A stretch of DNA of 64,000 nt from Spirochaetales bacterium. GTDB lineage: Bacteria > Spirochaetota > Spirochaetia > JABEVK01. The translations under genes and the position numbers were made by a program. The stretch spans positions 41,316 through 105,315 of the forward strand of contig CANJXC010000012.1 of the NCBI GenBank assembly GCA_947478845.1, written 5' to 3'. Every line of letters begins with the position of its first letter. Within the stretch, counting starts at the first letter, position 1. Below are positions 56,093-64,000 of the stretch, one piece after another. Below the pieces are notes generated by a model. That model ran no database searches, was not told where the DNA came from, and saw only the letters and a list, made by a program, of their open reading frames with translations.

Positions 56093-58678
56093 ATGAACAC
56101 TGACCGTTTGACCATCAAGGCTCAGGAAGCTATGCAAGCTGCTGCCGTGGTGGCCGACAACAACAATCACCAGATGGTGAGCACCGATCACCTGACTCTG
56201 GCGCTCTTGCAGCAAAAAGATGGAATCGTCAGCCCCCTGCTCGACAAAATGGGTATCGACCAGGGAGCCCTAGTGAAGGCTCTCGAAGACAGGCTGGCCC
56301 TCGCTCCGCGCGTCATCGGCTCTAACGGGAATGTGAGCTGGGAAGGCGGGCTCACGCGAACCATCAACAAAAGCGAGGCCGAAGCTGACAAACTGGCCGA
56401 CCAGTATGTCAGCACCGAGCACCTGCTACTAAGTCTGGCCGAAAGCGACACGACTACCGGCGAGATTCTGCGCAAGCATCGCGTGGTACGCGACTCGATC
56501 CTTCAGGCCCTCCAGTCGGTGAGAGGAAGCCAAAAGGTCAGCGACCAGAACCCCGAGGCCCGTTACCAGGTGTTGGAGAAATACACCCGCGACCTCACAG
56601 CTCTCGCCCGCAAGGAAAAACTAGACCCCGTGATTGGGCGAGATGAGGAAATCCGCCGGGTGATGCAGGTTCTCAGTCGCAAGACTAAGAATAACCCGGT
56701 GTTGATCGGCGAACCCGGTGTGGGCAAAACCGCCATTGCCGAAGGCTTGGCCCGCCGCATCGTTGCCGGAGATGTTCCCGAAAGCCTCAAAGACAAAAAA
56801 CTCCTCTCGTTGGACCTAGGATCTTTGATAGCGGGCACCAAGTTCCGGGGCGAGTTTGAAGAACGGCTCAAGGCTGTTATCAAGGAAATCGCGGGGGCCG
56901 AAGGGCAAATCATCCTGTTCATTGACGAGCTCCATACGCTGATGGGTGCAGGAGCCGCCGATGGGGCCATGGATGCCAGCAACCTCCTGAAGCCAGCACT
57001 CAGCCGCGGTGAGCTGCGCACTATTGGCGCAACCACTCTTGACGAATACCGTCGGCACATTGAGAAGGATGCCGCGTTTGAAAGGCGTTTCCAGCCGGTG
57101 TTCACCAAAGAACCGAGTGTGGAAGACAGCATCACCATCTTGCGAGGCATTAAGGAACGTTATGAGGTTCACCACGGCGTGCGCATCCGAGACGAAGCCC
57201 TCATAGCCGCAGCCACCCTTAGCGACCGCTACATCACCAGCCGCTTCCTCCCCGATAAAGCCATCGATCTAGTCGACGAGGCCGCCAGCCGCCTTAAGAT
57301 AGAAATAGAGAGCCAGCCAACGGATCTAGACAAAATCGAACGCAAAATTCTTCAACTCAACATCGAGAAGCAAGCCCTAGGCCGCGAAGAAGACCCGGAA
57401 AGTTTGGTAAGGCTGGAAGACCTTCAACGCGAACTCCATGGTTTGCAGACCCAACGGGATGCCATGGCCCTTCAGTGGCAAAACGAGAAAAAAGTCATCG
57501 ACGAAATACGCAAGCTCAAAAGCCGGCTCGAGGAACTGCGGGCCCAAGAGGCCCAAGCGGAGCGCGAGGGCAACCTGCAGGGCGCAGCCGAGATCAAGCA
57601 CGGCAAAATCCCGCAGGCCAAAAAAGAGCTGGAAGACCGCTCCCTGCGCTTGGCGGAGGTGCAGAAGAACGGAAGCCTGTTGCGCGAAGAAGTGGGTGAG
57701 GAAGACATCGCCCGGGTGGTGAGCACCTGGACGGGCATCCCGGTGAGTAAAATGCTCTCAAGCGAGAAAACCAAGCTTTTGGAACTGGAAAAGATTCTCG
57801 AGCGGCGTGTGGTGGGGCAGGATGAGGCGATCACCGCGCTGGCCGATGCCATTCGTCGAAACAAGGCCGGCCTTTCCGATTTGAACAGGCCGTTGGGAAC
57901 CTTCATTTTTCTTGGTCCTACCGGCGTGGGCAAAACCGAACTCGCCAAGACTCTTGCCGAGTTTTTGTTCAACGACGAAAAGGCTCTCAAGCGCATTGAC
58001 ATGAGCGAATACATGGAAAAACACGCGGTGAGCCGACTGATCGGGGCACCTCCGGGCTATGTGGGTTATGACGAGGGTGGTCAGCTCACCGAAGCTGTCC
58101 GTCGGCGCCCGTATTCGGTGGTGCTCTTTGACGAAATTGAAAAAGCCCACCCCGACGTGTTTAATGTGCTCTTGCAAGTGCTCGACGAAGGCCGTCTCAC
58201 CGATAGCCAAGGCCGACTGGTCGATTTTCGCCAGACCATTATTATTTTGACCAGTAACCTGGGCAGCGAACTCATCCTTGCAGCGACCGAGGTCGAGGAC
58301 GCCCGCGAAGCGGTTTTTGCGCTGATGCGGGGCTTGTTCCGTCCCGAGTTCCTCAATCGGATTGACGAGACTCTTCTGTTCCGTAAACTTGGAAAAGACC
58401 AGATTCTCGGCATTGTTGACCTTCAACTGGACTTCCTAAAGCAACGTCTGGCCGAGAAGCGCCTCAGTCTGGAAGTCACGGCCGGGGCCAAGCAGTTTCT
58501 CGCCGACCAAGGCTACGACCCCGCTTTCGGTGCCCGTCCGCTGCGGCGAACCATTCAAAACTTGGTGCAGAACCCGTTGTCCAAACTCATTTTGAGCGGC
58601 GCTTTCGAAGAGCAGGACACCATAGTGGCCGAAGTTTCCCAAAGTCAGCTCACCTTTCGCGCAGTCAAAGCGCCATGA
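56093..58678 (+). CDS. clpB: ATP-dependent disaggregase ClpB
   Basis: 861 residues, full length. N-domain with two repeats (residues 1-145), NBD1 with Walker [16 protein letters not shown] near 205 and [14 protein letters not shown] near 275, the ClpB-specific coiled-coil middle domain (about 405-525, [20 protein letters not shown]), NBD2 with [18 protein letters not shown] near 605 and [16 protein letters not shown], and a C-terminal D2-small domain. It resolves aggregates with DnaK, which is not in the window. The stop overlaps the ABC exporter start as ATGA. Confidence 0.97.
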   Translation: MNTDRLTIKAQEAMQAAAVVADNNNHQMVSTDHLTLALLQQKDGIVSPLLDKMGIDQGALVKALEDRLALAPRVIGSNGNVSWEGGLTRTINKSEAEADKLADQYVSTEHLLLSLAESDTTTGEILRKHRVVRDSILQALQSVRGSQKVSDQNPEARYQVLEKYTRDLTALARKEKLDPVIGRDEEIRRVMQVLSRKTKNNPVLIGEPGVGKTAIAEGLARRIVAGDVPESLKDKKLLSLDLGSLIAGTKFRGEFEERLKAVIKEIAGAEGQIILFIDELHTLMGAGAADGAMDASNLLKPALSRGELRTIGATTLDEYRRHIEKDAAFERRFQPVFTKEPSVEDSITILRGIKERYEVHHGVRIRDEALIAAATLSDRYITSRFLPDKAIDLVDEAASRLKIEIESQPTDLDKIERKILQLNIEKQALGREEDPESLVRLEDLQRELHGLQTQRDAMALQWQNEKKVIDEIRKLKSRLEELRAQEAQAEREGNLQGAAEIKHGKIPQAKKELEDRSLRLAEVQKNGSLLREEVGEEDIARVVSTWTGIPVSKMLSSEKTKLLELEKILERRVVGQDEAITALADAIRRNKAGLSDLNRPLGTFIFLGPTGVGKTELAKTLAEFLFNDEKALKRIDMSEYMEKHAVSRLIGAPPGYVGYDEGGQLTEAVRRRPYSVVLFDEIEKAHPDVFNVLLQVLDEGRLTDSQGRLVDFRQTIIILTSNLGSELILAATEVEDAREAVFALMRGLFRPEFLNRIDETLLFRKLGKDQILGIVDLQLDFLKQRLAEKRLSLEVTAGAKQFLADQGYDPAFGARPLRRTIQNLVQNPLSKLILSGAFEEQDTIVAEVSQSQLTFRAVKAP

Positions 58679-60882
58679 AGTCGCCGCCAAAGCGCACCCC
58701 TTCACCACCGGTAATGAAATACCTCTTGGCTGCGCTTCGACCCTACCCGGTACCCGTGTTCCTGCTTTTGGGAACCATCGTGTTTGATTCCCTCTTCGAT
58801 ACCGCGATTCCCGTGGTCTTGAGCCTGCTCCTTGATCAGGCAGCCACCCAACGCAACCTGAACCTCGCTCTTTTTCTTGGCGGAGGGCTCGCGGGAGGCT
58901 GGTTGGTGAGCATCGGGAGCCAATTCTCCAGAGACTACCTCTACGCGTGGGTCACCTCGAGGGTTCTCACCGACTTGCGCGTGCGGGTGGAAGCACATTT
59001 GCACGAGCGCGATTTCGCCCGCCTGCGCGAACTTCGGCCGAGCGATGTGTCCGGAGCGCTCGGCTCTGAGCTCGCTCGTATTGAGAACCTTCTGCTGAAC
59101 GTGCTGCCCTCGTTCCTTTTTGCGGCGCTTTACTTGTTGTTCAGCCTAGTCGCCATGGCCGGGACCGACTTACGGTTGGCAACTTTCGTCCTTGTGCTAC
59201 TTCCGCTGGCAGTTTTGGGTCCCCGTGTTTTGGGGCATCGAGCCTCCGCTCAGGGTGCAGCCGCCAGGCAGGAAGAATCTGATCTCGGATCTTCGGCACA
59301 GGAGAGCTTTCATGCCCAACCCCTCTTGCGGACTTTCGACCTTTCCGGTCGCTTCCAGGCCGCCTTCAGCCAGAAGGCCCAGCACCTGCGCCTGCATAGT
59401 CGCCGTTTTTACCACCTGACGAACCTGGCACGACGAACGCCGAACCTGACGATGCAGGTGACCCAATTTGGTCTCATGTTGTTTGGGTTGGTGTTGCTTT
59501 GGCAGGGGCAATTGGGATTGGGAGCCTTTGTAGCGTTTAATCTTCTGTTCCTCAATATTTCCATGTCGGTGGTCGAGTTGAGCGCAACCTACGGTGGTTG
59601 GCTGGCCGCTGGCTTGGCCTTCGCGAGACTGCAGGTTTTTTCCGCGCCCCTGCCGAGGGCGACAGTAGCCGGTGGGGAAGATACCCAGGAATCCGGAGAG
59701 GGTCCCATTTCTTTGGAGTTCGACAGCGTGGCTTTTTCGTACGACTCGACTCGCCCCCTGCTGCGCGAGCTGAGCTTCAGCCTCGAACCGGGTAAACGCA
59801 TTGCCGTGGTGGGTCCCAGCGGATCAGGAAAATCGACCCTCGCGGCCCTGCTTTCCGGTCTCTACCGCCCCAATGAAGGCCGAGTTCTGTGGAATGGCAG
59901 GGATTTGGCGCAACTTGACCCGGCCGGCTTGCACGCTAGGCTCGGCATTGTGTTTCAGGAAAACACCATCCTTAACGCCAGTCTAGAAGACAACATCCGC
60001 TTAGGAACCGCTGGCGGCGATGTCGAGGAGGCCGTCCGAGACGCCGGGCTTGCCGCCTGGGTTGCCGACCTTCCGCAAGCTCTGGCAACACCCGCTGGTG
60101 AGGCAGGCGGTTTTCTCTCTGGTGGCCAGAAGCAAAGGTTGGCGCTGGCCCGTGCGCTGGTACGTAAGCCGGGACTTTTGATTCTCGATGAGGCTACCAG
60201 CGCTCTCGACCCTCTGTCGGAATCGCTGGTCAACCAGACGCTGCGGGGCCTGGTCGGCCGTACGACCATTGTGCATATTACCCACAGACTTGAGGGAATC
60301 CGGGACTACGATACCATTTTGGTGCTCGATAAGGGAAAGGTCGTCGAAAGCGGTACCCACGATTCGCTGATGGCGGCTCAGGGGCTTTACGCAGGGCTCT
60401 GGACCAAGCAGTCCGGTGTTAAAGTGAGCTCCGATGCAAAGGAAGCGAAGCTGACCCCCGACGCACTCTCAGCACTGCCGCTGTTTTTGGGTTGCAAAAG
60501 ACAAACCCTCGAGGCCCTCTCAGCCCAATTTGTCAGCGAAACGGCCGAGGCAGGTCATCGAATTATCCGGCAGGGAACTCCAGGGTCTCGGTTTTTCGTT
60601 GTGGCCCGTGGCCGGGTCGATGTGTTCGTGGCTCCCGACAACGGAGGGCCAGAGATACTCGCAGCAACTATGGAAGACGGCGATTTTTTTGGCGAAATGA
60701 GCCTTCTTCAGTCGGCCCTCACTTCGGCTACGGTGACTGCTAGGATACCTACGCTGCTTTTGGCCCTTGAGAAGTCGACTTTTCAGGCTCTGATCTCCAG
60801 TGATCCTGTCGTGGCCCAGCGGGTTCGCGAAATGGCAGACCTGCGCAAAGTTGAAAATGCCCGACGTCGTTCAGGGAGCTAG
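58675..60882 (+). CDS. ABC exporter with C-terminal cyclic-nucleotide-binding-type domain
   Basis: 735 residues. Residues about 10-310 form a six-helix ABC_membrane domain; residues about 345-580 are the ATPase with VVGPSGSGKSTLAALLSGL, signature LSGGQKQRLALARAL and LLILDEATSALDP. Residues about 605-735 are a CRP/cNMP-type fold: RIIRQGTPGSRFFVVARGRV and DGDFFGEMSLLQSALTSATV, which matches the phosphate-binding cassette of cNMP domains only in part (GEMSLL present). Such a fusion would let a small ligand gate an exporter. It starts as ATGA on the clpB stop and ends 12 bases into the convergent gene. Confidence 0.92.
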   Translation: MKSPPKRTPSPPVMKYLLAALRPYPVPVFLLLGTIVFDSLFDTAIPVVLSLLLDQAATQRNLNLALFLGGGLAGGWLVSIGSQFSRDYLYAWVTSRVLTDLRVRVEAHLHERDFARLRELRPSDVSGALGSELARIENLLLNVLPSFLFAALYLLFSLVAMAGTDLRLATFVLVLLPLAVLGPRVLGHRASAQGAAARQEESDLGSSAQESFHAQPLLRTFDLSGRFQAAFSQKAQHLRLHSRRFYHLTNLARRTPNLTMQVTQFGLMLFGLVLLWQGQLGLGAFVAFNLLFLNISMSVVELSATYGGWLAAGLAFARLQVFSAPLPRATVAGGEDTQESGEGPISLEFDSVAFSYDSTRPLLRELSFSLEPGKRIAVVGPSGSGKSTLAALLSGLYRPNEGRVLWNGRDLAQLDPAGLHARLGIVFQENTILNASLEDNIRLGTAGGDVEEAVRDAGLAAWVADLPQALATPAGEAGGFLSGGQKQRLALARALVRKPGLLILDEATSALDPLSESLVNQTLRGLVGRTTIVHITHRLEGIRDYDTILVLDKGKVVESGTHDSLMAAQGLYAGLWTKQSGVKVSSDAKEAKLTPDALSALPLFLGCKRQTLEALSAQFVSETAEAGHRIIRQGTPGSRFFVVARGRVDVFVAPDNGGPEILAATMEDGDFFGEMSLLQSALTSATVTARIPTLLLALEKSTFQALISSDPVVAQRVREMADLRKVENARRRSGS

Positions 60883-61590
60883 CACGGGAATCTCCGCTTG
60901 CCATGAGGGAGCCCCAGGACCGAGCAAGAGCCGGTAAGGTAAAAAGGGTTGAGGTTTTGTCACAGCGGGTATCGACACCCGCCGCTGCCAAGCGGCAGGG
61001 ATCAGAGCCAGTGGCACGGCCCGAGGCCCGGGCGCTACAAAGCGAAACCATTTCCTGTTGGCAACGGGAAGCCAGTCAGGAATCTCCAGCCACTCGATTT
61101 CCGGTAGCGGCCAGGAGTTTGCTCCCAGAGTTTCCAGCGTTTCCGCCACCTTGCCTCCCCCCTGTTCCACTCGGAGCTCAAAGGTGCGGGCTTGCGGCGT
61201 CTGCGCAAGCAGACGGGTGCGAACTCCAGAGGTCAATCCCTCTAGCGATACGTATCCTTCCATTTCACCCCCCACTTGCCAAACCAACAAGCCAGCCGCC
61301 AAAGCTAGCGGAAGGCCAGCACTCAACGGAAACCGGAAGGCCAAAAAGGAGAGGGTGAACGCGCTTCCAAACACGAGACCCCACGAAAGCGGCGCGTGGG
61401 CCAAATTGTCCGGCCGGTTTCCCGCCAGGAGAATCGAACCCAAGAGCCCTAAAGCGGCGAGATTCAGACACATGGGAACCACCCAGGATTTCAGCGACCG
61501 GGCCTCAGGGTTCCATCGCGTTAGCCACGCAAAGCCGATGCCGAAAAGCAGCGCAGAGACCAGAAGCCACAGTCGGGGATCAAGGGTCAT
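60871..61590 (-). CDS. Unrecognised membrane protein
   Basis: 239 residues. Four N-terminal helices (residues 8-22, 35-55, 68-85 and 90-105: RLWLLVSALLFGIGFAWLTR, VVPMCLNLAALGLLGSILLA, LSWGLVFGSAFTLSFLAF, AGLPLALAAGLLVWQV) and a C-terminal beta-rich extracytoplasmic domain of about 130 residues. No family recognised. Convergent with the exporter, 12-base overlap. Confidence 0.72.
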   Translation of the reverse strand: MTLDPRLWLLVSALLFGIGFAWLTRWNPEARSLKSWVVPMCLNLAALGLLGSILLAGNRPDNLAHAPLSWGLVFGSAFTLSFLAFRFPLSAGLPLALAAGLLVWQVGGEMEGYVSLEGLTSGVRTRLLAQTPQARTFELRVEQGGGKVAETLETLGANSWPLPEIEWLEIPDWLPVANRKWFRFVAPGPRAVPLALIPAAWQRRVSIPAVTKPQPFLPYRLLLGPGAPSWQAEIPVLAP

Positions 61591-61615
61591 GGTGAATCCA
61601 AATTAACCCAGACGC

Positions 61616-61644
61616 TTGAACCCTGCAAGTAATACAAGTAGAAT
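61616..61644 (+). promoter_or_regulatory. Promoter of pyk
   Basis: TTGAAC (61616-61621), a 17-base spacer and TAGAAT (61639-61644, five of six). A leader of about 20 bases follows with GGAGG before the ATG at 61671. Confidence 0.6.
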
Positions 61645-61670
61645 GGCGCGAATCCAATGGAGGATACTTC

Positions 61671-63104
61671 ATGGTCAAAAAGCAGACGAAAATCGTTGCG
61701 ACGATTTCCGACCTGATGTGTGACGAAGCGCATATTAAGGCTCTTTACGAAGCGGGCGTCAATGTGGTGCGCCTCAATACTGCCCACCAGAAAGAGGAAG
61801 ACACCTTGAAGGTGATCAAGAGTGTGCGTAACGTCTCGGACAAGTTGGCTCTGCTCCTCGATACCAAAGGCCCCGAAGTTCGTACTGCAGAAATGTCCGA
61901 ACCCCTGGAAGTCAGCGAGGGTGAGACCATTCGCATCTACCGGGGGGCGGTTCCTACCGGCCAGAAAGGCTTCCAGACCAACTACGACGGCTTTGTCTCA
62001 GAAGTCGCCGTGGGGGCCAGGGTGCTCATAGACGACGGTGAAACAGGAATGATGGTCACTGGAAAGGGCGAGAACTACCTCGAGCTCAAAATAGGAAACA
62101 GTGGCAGAATCAAGAACCGGAAGTCAATCAATGCCCCCGATACGGAACTTACCCTTCCTTCCATCACCGAAAAAGACCGAAACTTCCTGAAGTTCGCCGC
62201 GGAAACAGACCTAGACTTTGTGGCTCACTCCTTCGTTCGCAATAAACAGGACGTGCTCGACGTCCAAGCCATCCTCGACCAGTATGGCTCCAAGGCCAAG
62301 ATCATTGCCAAGATAGAAAATATGGAAGGCGTGCGAAACATCGATGAGATTCTCGACTTCGCCTACGGCATCATGGTGGCCCGTGGCGACTTAGGAATTG
62401 AGGTACCCGCCGAAGAGGTACCCGTGTACCAAAAAATGATGATACGTAAGTGCATTGCTAGGGGCAAGCCGGTGATTACCGCCACCCAAATGCTGCATAC
62501 GATGATCGAAAATCCCCGTCCAACCCGGGCCGAGGTCTCAGACGTGGCCAACGCGGTATTTGACGGTACGGATGCGCTCATGCTTTCAGGGGAAACTGCC
62601 TACGGCAAGTATCCGCTCGAGGCCGTGGCAACGATGGCCCGCATTGCGAAACAGATCGAAAAAGTCAAGGAACAGATACGAGCCCAGGGAGCCTATAACA
62701 CCGACAACCCCATTCGCGACTACTTGGCACAGGCGGCGATTCAGGCCATAGAAACACTTCCGGTCAAGGCCGTCGTGTGCGACTCCCTCACCGGACGTTC
62801 TGCACGAATCATTTCGACCTACCGCGCAGACGTACCACTTTACGTAAAGTGCCACGACCCACGTGTGGTGCGAGAACTTGCCCTCAGTTACGGCGTGGAA
62901 GCCGAGTACCTTCCGCTACCCAAGAACACCAGTGAGCTTATTGTGCAGTCTCTTCAGAGCCTGCTCGACGAAAAAGCCCTCAAAAGAGACGACTTGATCG
63001 TGATACTCGCTGGTTCTCCGGGACATAAAGATGGGGGCTCCAATATCCTTGAAATCAACACCGTGCAAAACAGCCTTCAAGGGCGACTGGATGGTTACTG
63101 CTGA
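61671..63104 (+). CDS. pyk: Pyruvate kinase with an altered N-terminal cation-site motif
   Basis: 477 residues, normal length. LLDTKGPEVRT near residue 63, DFVAHSFVRNKQDV near 185, AKIENMEGVRNIDEIL near 220, MVARGDLGIEVPAEEVP near 245 and the signature NPRPTRAEVSDVANAVFDGT near 285. The usual TIGPAS start is TISDLMCDEAH and the usual RxNFSHG is RLNTAHQ, so the serine that helps hold K+ is alanine while the K+-dependence glutamate (KGPE) remains. It makes pyruvate and ATP. GGAGG precedes the ATG; single-gene unit. Confidence 0.95.
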   Translation: MVKKQTKIVATISDLMCDEAHIKALYEAGVNVVRLNTAHQKEEDTLKVIKSVRNVSDKLALLLDTKGPEVRTAEMSEPLEVSEGETIRIYRGAVPTGQKGFQTNYDGFVSEVAVGARVLIDDGETGMMVTGKGENYLELKIGNSGRIKNRKSINAPDTELTLPSITEKDRNFLKFAAETDLDFVAHSFVRNKQDVLDVQAILDQYGSKAKIIAKIENMEGVRNIDEILDFAYGIMVARGDLGIEVPAEEVPVYQKMMIRKCIARGKPVITATQMLHTMIENPRPTRAEVSDVANAVFDGTDALMLSGETAYGKYPLEAVATMARIAKQIEKVKEQIRAQGAYNTDNPIRDYLAQAAIQAIETLPVKAVVCDSLTGRSARIISTYRADVPLYVKCHDPRVVRELALSYGVEAEYLPLPKNTSELIVQSLQSLLDEKALKRDDLIVILAGSPGHKDGGSNILEINTVQNSLQGRLDGYC

Positions 63105-63142
63105 CCAACTTGTGCCCATCAACGAGCAGGGGTAATGGGAAA

Positions 63143-63658
63143 ATGAAGTCAATATTGCTGTTCGCCGTGTTGCTCATCGTCACCGGGCCTATCCTCTCCG
63201 GGCAGGAGGCATCACCTGATTCTGACGTGCCGCCACCAACGAGCTTGCTTGAGGGTGCCAGCAAGTTCATTAAAAGTAATCACTTACATCAAATCAGTGG
63301 CTTTAGCACCCTGTTGCTGGCCGGATCAACCGGAGCAGCGGGAATTGCGATGGCGTCTGGACTTGATGTTCCTGGCGGTTGGGTCGCTCACAAGGCCTTG
63401 GCAGCAGGTACCATCATCGCCGGTGCGGCCACCTTGGGGCTTGGACTCACTGCCTACTCGTCCCGGCTCGACGACGTTTGGCCCCATGCCGCCTTGATGG
63501 CCCTTGCCGAAATCGGTTGGATCGCATCCATTAGTTTTGCCGACACCGAATCCGGCCCTAATCCGCAGGGAGTTTTGATTCACCGCGTAAGCGAAGCCGT
63601 TTCCACCACTAGCCTCCTCGCGGGTCTGGCCGCCATCATCCTTCTCACTTCAAACTAG
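63143..63658 (+). CDS. Unrecognised exported/membrane protein
   Basis: 171 residues from the ATG at 63143 (MKSILLFAVLLIVTGPILSG, a signal peptide probably cleaved after GQEA). Three or four hydrophobic glycine/alanine-rich helices follow (STLLLAGSTGAAGIAMASGL, LAAGTIIAGAATLGLGLTAY, ALMALAEIGWIASISF, TTSLLAGLAAIILLTS). A histidine in HLHQISG precedes the second helix. It resembles small haem- or quinone-type membrane proteins only in shape; no family recognised. Confidence 0.72.
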   Translation: MKSILLFAVLLIVTGPILSGQEASPDSDVPPPTSLLEGASKFIKSNHLHQISGFSTLLLAGSTGAAGIAMASGLDVPGGWVAHKALAAGTIIAGAATLGLGLTAYSSRLDDVWPHAALMALAEIGWIASISFADTESGPNPQGVLIHRVSEAVSTTSLLAGLAAIILLTSN

Positions 63659-63674
63659 GTAAAGGCGTTGTAGA

Positions 63675-64000
63675 GAGGACCGGAGCGGGCTACCTGCCCG
63701 TGAGGACCGACCGAACGGACTGCGCCGCCGGCAGATGCCGCAGCAGCTCCCGCCTCAGACGCCGCACAGGTACTAACTCAGAGTCTGAGGCCGGAGCGTC
63801 GCGAGGACATCTGATGGCAAGCAGGGAGCGAGGGGAGGACCGGAGCGGGCTACCTGCCCGTGAGGACCGACCGGACTGCGCCGCCGGCAGATGCCGCAGC
63901 AGCTCCCGCCTCAGACGCCGCACAGGTACTAACTCAGAGTCTGAGGCCGGAGCGTCGCGAGGACATCTGATGGCAAGCAGGGAGCGAGGGGAGGACCGGA
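63675..64000. repeat. GC-rich tandem repeat, unit 156-160 bp, running off the window
   Basis: Unit 1 is 63675-63834 (160 bases), unit 2 is 63835-63990 (156 bases), and a third begins at 63991 (GAGGACCGGA). The units are identical except that unit 1 has four extra bases, AACG, at 63714-63717. Each unit contains short inverted repeats (CGGGC-5-GCCCG, CTCAGA-1-TCTGAG). The 156-base unit is 52 codons and is open in a frame on both strands, but neither reading looks like a protein. No gene is seen after 63658. Confidence 0.9.

Noticed and set aside
63690..63923. Minus-strand open frame in the tandem repeat with repeated arginine/leucine-rich peptides
   Set aside because: The opposite strand is equally open, the start codon is only GTG inside a repeat, the 4-base indel shifts the frame in unit 1 and the composition is unlike neighbouring proteins.
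63659..64000. Integron attC array or CRISPR
   Set aside because: Units are directly joined and near-identical with no spacers, and no RYYYAAC/GTTRRRY core pair is found; no integrase or cas gene is in view.

Overview
The window is one 64 kb stretch of a moderately GC-rich bacterial chromosome, gene-dense on both strands. It holds about 65 protein genes, no rRNA or tRNA gene that I can see, no CRISPR array and no insertion sequence. The gene set points to Spirochaetota: a class I lysyl-tRNA synthetase, a MoxR/DUF58/BatA-BatB-BatC-BatD aerotolerance operon, a FabV/Ter-type enoyl reductase, stand-alone DksA/TraR and DbpA-like proteins, and several large soluble proteins I cannot assign. The phylum call is an inference and the genus is not determined.

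Layout. 1-6.2 kb: a cut DUF475 membrane protein, a beta-propeller lactonase, a small charged protein, a dihydrolipoamide-dehydrogenase-like flavoprotein without redox cysteines, a family B DNA polymerase and a solute-binding lipoprotein. 6.3-13.6 kb: metY with a promoter and a terminator, a REC-GGDEF diguanylate cyclase, a degenerate penicillin-acylase-like protein, two methyltransferases and an unknown protein. 13.6-23.5 kb: an unknown 602-residue protein, a pentapeptide-repeat protein, trmL, a bifunctional ppGpp synthetase/hydrolase, an RluA-type pseudouridine synthase, an OmpA-like protein, a DbpA-type RNA-binding domain, dksA-like and infA. 23.5-35 kb: a long leftward run from clpP and purC through a nuclease-like lipoprotein, argJ, moxR, DUF58 and the Bat genes to a small Smr protein. 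35-47.6 kb: era, two MFS transporters, a DUF3810 protease-like protein, rpiA, an XRE regulator, lysS, an unknown 579-residue protein, ybaK and a CheY. 47.7-63.7 kb: fabV, a CNNM-type transporter, an ABC importer with fused permease and ATPase, a hybrid histidine kinase, dcd, clpB, an ABC exporter with a cyclic-nucleotide-type domain, and pyruvate kinase. The last 326 bases are a GC-rich tandem repeat that runs off the window.

Two patterns cut across the window. First, many genes lack a Shine-Dalgarno sequence and instead have a TATAAT-like -10 box ending only 5-10 bases before the start codon, usually with a -35-like box 17-18 bases further up. That is the layout of leaderless mRNAs, and it occurs at about 18 starts, including rsh, infA, argJ, clpP, lysS, dcd and clpB. 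Genes inside operons, by contrast, often use clear Shine-Dalgarno sequences or ATGA/GTGA/TTGA stop-start overlaps. Second, three promoter regions carry perfect palindromes inside or across the core promoter (dksA/infA, the XRE gene, cheY), and the ABC importer operon has one just before its ribosome-binding site; all look like operators.

The most unusual single item is era. Its KH region carries an in-frame insert of about 28 codons built from two adjacent perfect hairpins, which looks like a palindromic mobile repeat captured inside an essential gene.
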